The position numbers and the translations under genes are program-made. A DNA stretch of 64,000 nucleotides from the NCBI GenBank assembly GCA_019235885.1, contig JAFAKB010000072.1, forward strand, positions 1-64,000, read 5' to 3'. Numbering within the stretch: position 1 is the first letter of the stretch; each line of letters opens with the position of its first letter. A model generated the notes under the pieces. The model saw only the letters and a list, made by a program, of their open reading frames with translations. It made no database searches and was not told where the DNA came from. Positions 61,916 to 64,000 of this stretch are shown here, piece after piece. Source of the DNA: Candidatus Eremiobacterota bacterium. Lineage in GTDB: Bacteria > Vulcanimicrobiota > Vulcanimicrobiia > Vulcanimicrobiales > Vulcanimicrobiaceae.

Positions 61916-63754
61916 ATGAGGCTCATGGCGGTCCAGACGGCGGAGCTGCGCGAGGCCCTCGAGCGCTGGTTCGGGTTTCCCAGCTTCCGACCGTCCCAAG
62001 AGGCGATCGTGCGCGACGTGCTTGCGGGGCGCGACGTCTTCGCGCTGCTCCCGACCGGCGGCGGCAAATCGCTGTGCTATCAGCTCCCGGCCGTGCTGAC
62101 CGAGGGCTTGACGGTCGTGATCTCGCCGCTGATCGCGCTGATGAAGGACCAGGTCGACGCGCTCGAGACCGCCGGGATCCCGGCGACCGCGCTCAACTCT
62201 TCGCTCGAATGGTCCGAGCTGCGGCGCCGCGTCGACGGTTTCGAGCGCGGCGAGTACAAGCTGCTCTACGTCGCCCCCGAGCGCTTGACGCTGCCCGGAT
62301 TCAGCGAGGACTTGCGGCGCTGGGGCGTCGCGCGCTTCGTCGTCGACGAGGCGCACTGCATCAGCGAGTGGGGCCATGACTTTCGCCCGGAGTACCGCCG
62401 CATCGCGCCGCTCCGCGAACGCTTTCCCGACGTTCCGTTCTGCGCGTTCACGGCGACCGCGACCGCGCGCGTTCGCGACGACGTCGTCGCACAGCTCGGC
62501 TTGCGGCGGCCGGCCGTCCACGTCGCCTCGTTCGACCGCGCGAACTTGACCTATCGCGTGCTGCACGCGCCGCGCAGCACCGAAGGGCTCGTGCGCTGGC
62601 TGCGCGCGCGCCCCGACGACGAGTCGGGAATCGTCTACTGCGGGAGCCGCGCGAACAGCGACAAGCTCGCCGATGTGCTGTCGGGCGCGGGGATCCCGGC
62701 GCTGGCATATCACGCCGGGCTCGACTCGGCCGCGCGGGCGAAGCGCCAGGAGGCGTTCATCCGCGACGACGTGCGCGTGATGTGCGCGACGATCGCGTTC
62801 GGGATGGGGATCGACAAGTCGAACGTGCGCTTCGTCGTGCACTGGGACGTGCCGCGCTCGCTGGAAGGCTATTACCAGGAGACGGGCCGCGCGGGGCGGG
62901 ACGGTTTGCCGGCTGAGTGCGCGTGGTTCTTCGCGTACGGCGACGTCGCGCGGATCGAGCGGTTCGTCGAGGAGAAGCCGGAGAGCGAGCGCGCGGCGGC
63001 CCGCGAGCAGCTCGAGCGCGTGAAGCGCTTCGCGTATTCGAACGACTGCCGGCGGCGCGAGCTGCTCGCCTACTTCGGCGAGACGTATCCGCGCGAGCGC
63101 TGCGAGAGCTGCGACAACTGCTTGCAGCCGCGGCGCGCGTACGACGCGACGACCGACGCGCAGAAGCTGCTCTCGTGCGTCTACCGCGTGCGCGAAGCGC
63201 ACGGTTACGGGGTCGGGATCGCGCACGTCATCGACGTGCTCGTCGGCGCCCAGACGGAGAAGGTCGAGCGCTGGTACCACGACCGGCTTTCGACGTACGG
63301 GATCGGGAAGGACCGCGACCGGCGCGCTTGGCGGCACCTGGCCGACGAGCTGCTGCGGCTGGGGCTGATCGCGCAGGACGCGGCGCGCCACAACGTCGTC
63401 TCGCTGACGGATGCGGGGAAGCGCGCGCTCGTGCGGCGCAGCCCGATCGAGGTCCGCGAAGCGGTCGCTCCGGTGGGGCCGCGGCGCGGCCGCGCCGCCG
63501 TGGCGCCGCCGGCCGAGGAGGACTACGACCGCGAGCTGTTCGCGGTGCTGCGGGCGCTCCGCCGGGAGATCGCGGTCGAGCGGGACGTGCCGCCGTACGT
63601 CGTCTTCAGCGACGCGGTGCTGCGCGCGATGGCGCGCGAGGTCCCGCGCACCCCCGCGCAGCTGCGGTCGATCAGCGGGGTCGGGGAGAAGAAGCTGGCC
63701 GACTTCGGCACCCGCTTCCTGGCGGCGATCGCCGCGCACGGGGCAGCGGGTTAA
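61916..63754 (+). CDS. recQ: ATP-dependent DNA helicase RecQ
   Basis: A 612-residue helicase of full RecQ length. It has Walker A LLPTGGGKS (Lys51), DEAH at about 143-146, motif III FTATAT, motif V TIAFGMGIDKSNVRF and motif VI GRAGRDG. The RQC zinc site includes the cysteines in YSNDCRRRELLAYFGE and CESCDNC; a winged helix follows. A C-terminal HRDC domain (about 525-605) is intact. It unwinds DNA in recombination repair. It is preceded by a hairpin-rich leader. Confidence 0.96.
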   Translation: MRLMAVQTAELREALERWFGFPSFRPSQEAIVRDVLAGRDVFALLPTGGGKSLCYQLPAVLTEGLTVVISPLIALMKDQVDALETAGIPATALNSSLEWSELRRRVDGFERGEYKLLYVAPERLTLPGFSEDLRRWGVARFVVDEAHCISEWGHDFRPEYRRIAPLRERFPDVPFCAFTATATARVRDDVVAQLGLRRPAVHVASFDRANLTYRVLHAPRSTEGLVRWLRARPDDESGIVYCGSRANSDKLADVLSGAGIPALAYHAGLDSAARAKRQEAFIRDDVRVMCATIAFGMGIDKSNVRFVVHWDVPRSLEGYYQETGRAGRDGLPAECAWFFAYGDVARIERFVEEKPESERAAAREQLERVKRFAYSNDCRRRELLAYFGETYPRERCESCDNCLQPRRAYDATTDAQKLLSCVYRVREAHGYGVGIAHVIDVLVGAQTEKVERWYHDRLSTYGIGKDRDRRAWRHLADELLRLGLIAQDAARHNVVSLTDAGKRALVRRSPIEVREAVAPVGPRRGRAAVAPPAEEDYDRELFAVLRALRREIAVERDVPPYVVFSDAVLRAMAREVPRTPAQLRSISGVGEKKLADFGTRFLAAIAAHGAAG

Positions 63755-63819
63755 ACGTTGATGCGTGAGCCGGCGTTCTCAGGGATAACACAGACCGGAA
63801 TGCCAGGATTTCGCACGAT

Positions 63820-64000
63820 ATGAGCAGGGCACCGAGCCGCTGGTCCGCGGCGACGCTCGTTTTCTCGTTGCTGCTGGGGCTGATCGGAACGAGCGTCCCG
63901 GCCGGCGCGCAGAGCTCGAGCGACACCGGAATCATCCAGATCACCGTCAAGGACGCCGCCGCGCAGCAAGCGTTGGCCGACGCGCGCGTCTTCCTCATCG
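63820..64000 (+). CDS. exported protein, 3' end outside window
   Basis: Sixty codons visible: ATG, a signal peptide (LVFSLLLGLIGTSVPAGAQ), then GIIQITVKDAAAQQALADARVF. The last part looks like the first strand of a carboxypeptidase-regulatory-type domain, as at the start of many TonB-dependent receptors; identity cannot be settled from this fragment. Confidence 0.65.
   Translation, partial: MSRAPSRWSAATLVFSLLLGLIGTSVPAGAQSSSDTGIIQITVKDAAAQQALADARVFLI

Overview
The window is high-GC DNA (roughly two thirds G+C by eye) from a free-living, double-membraned bacterium. The diderm inference rests on a TonB-dependent receptor, an outer-membrane polysaccharide-export protein and several lipoproteins. 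Genes are dense, many pairs share ATGA, GTGA or TTGA stop/start overlaps, and GTG and TTG starts are frequent. I cannot name the genus. The gene mix would suit one of the less-studied environmental phyla (an Eremiobacterota-like lineage is one possibility), but that is inference only. I saw no rRNA, tRNA, CRISPR array, prophage or insertion sequence.

Region 1 (1-16.2 kb) is mixed metabolism. It holds an SDR/enoyl-CoA hydratase pair (the SDR cut by the window edge), a two-motif aspartic protease, an ArsB-type anion transporter beside nagA, and a tandem dynamin-like GTPase divergent from a PsiD-like member of the phosphatidylserine decarboxylase family. A phosphohexomutase, a three-gene pseudopilin operon, two small coupled unknown genes and an alpha/beta hydrolase follow.

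Region 2 (16.2-34.5 kb): an ammonium transporter is followed by a 43-residue membrane protein. Next is a vitamin B12 uptake locus: cobalamin riboswitch, btuB, btuC, an inserted HExxH metallopeptidase lipoprotein, then btuD, with btuF divergent and followed by hflX and a trypsin-like protease. nuoABCD comes next without the rest of complex I. A sedolisin lipoprotein with a strong terminator, a membrane-protein/XRE-regulator pair behind a 16-bp palindrome, and a decapitated S9 peptidase remnant close the region.

Region 3 (34.6-59.2 kb) is a large exopolysaccharide locus. It has an initiating phosphoglycosyltransferase, acyltransferases, four GT4 glycosyltransferases, an O-antigen-polymerase-type protein, two GT-C-type membrane proteins, a propeller protein, a putative secreted glycoside hydrolase, a FemAB/GNAT protein, an ABC-2 exporter, VanZ, a Wza-type export protein and a Wzc-type co-polymerase/tyrosine kinase. 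It ends with a tandem-repeat cysteine-rich protein. No Wzx flippase is recognisable. LuxR-type regulators and two related receiver proteins with an unusual acidic pocket flank the distal end. A GGACC-N3-GTCC dyad lies in three intergenic regions of this locus and may be its operator.

Region 4 (61.2-64 kb): a small unknown gene, a hairpin-rich intergenic region, a full-length RecQ helicase, and the start of another secreted protein.
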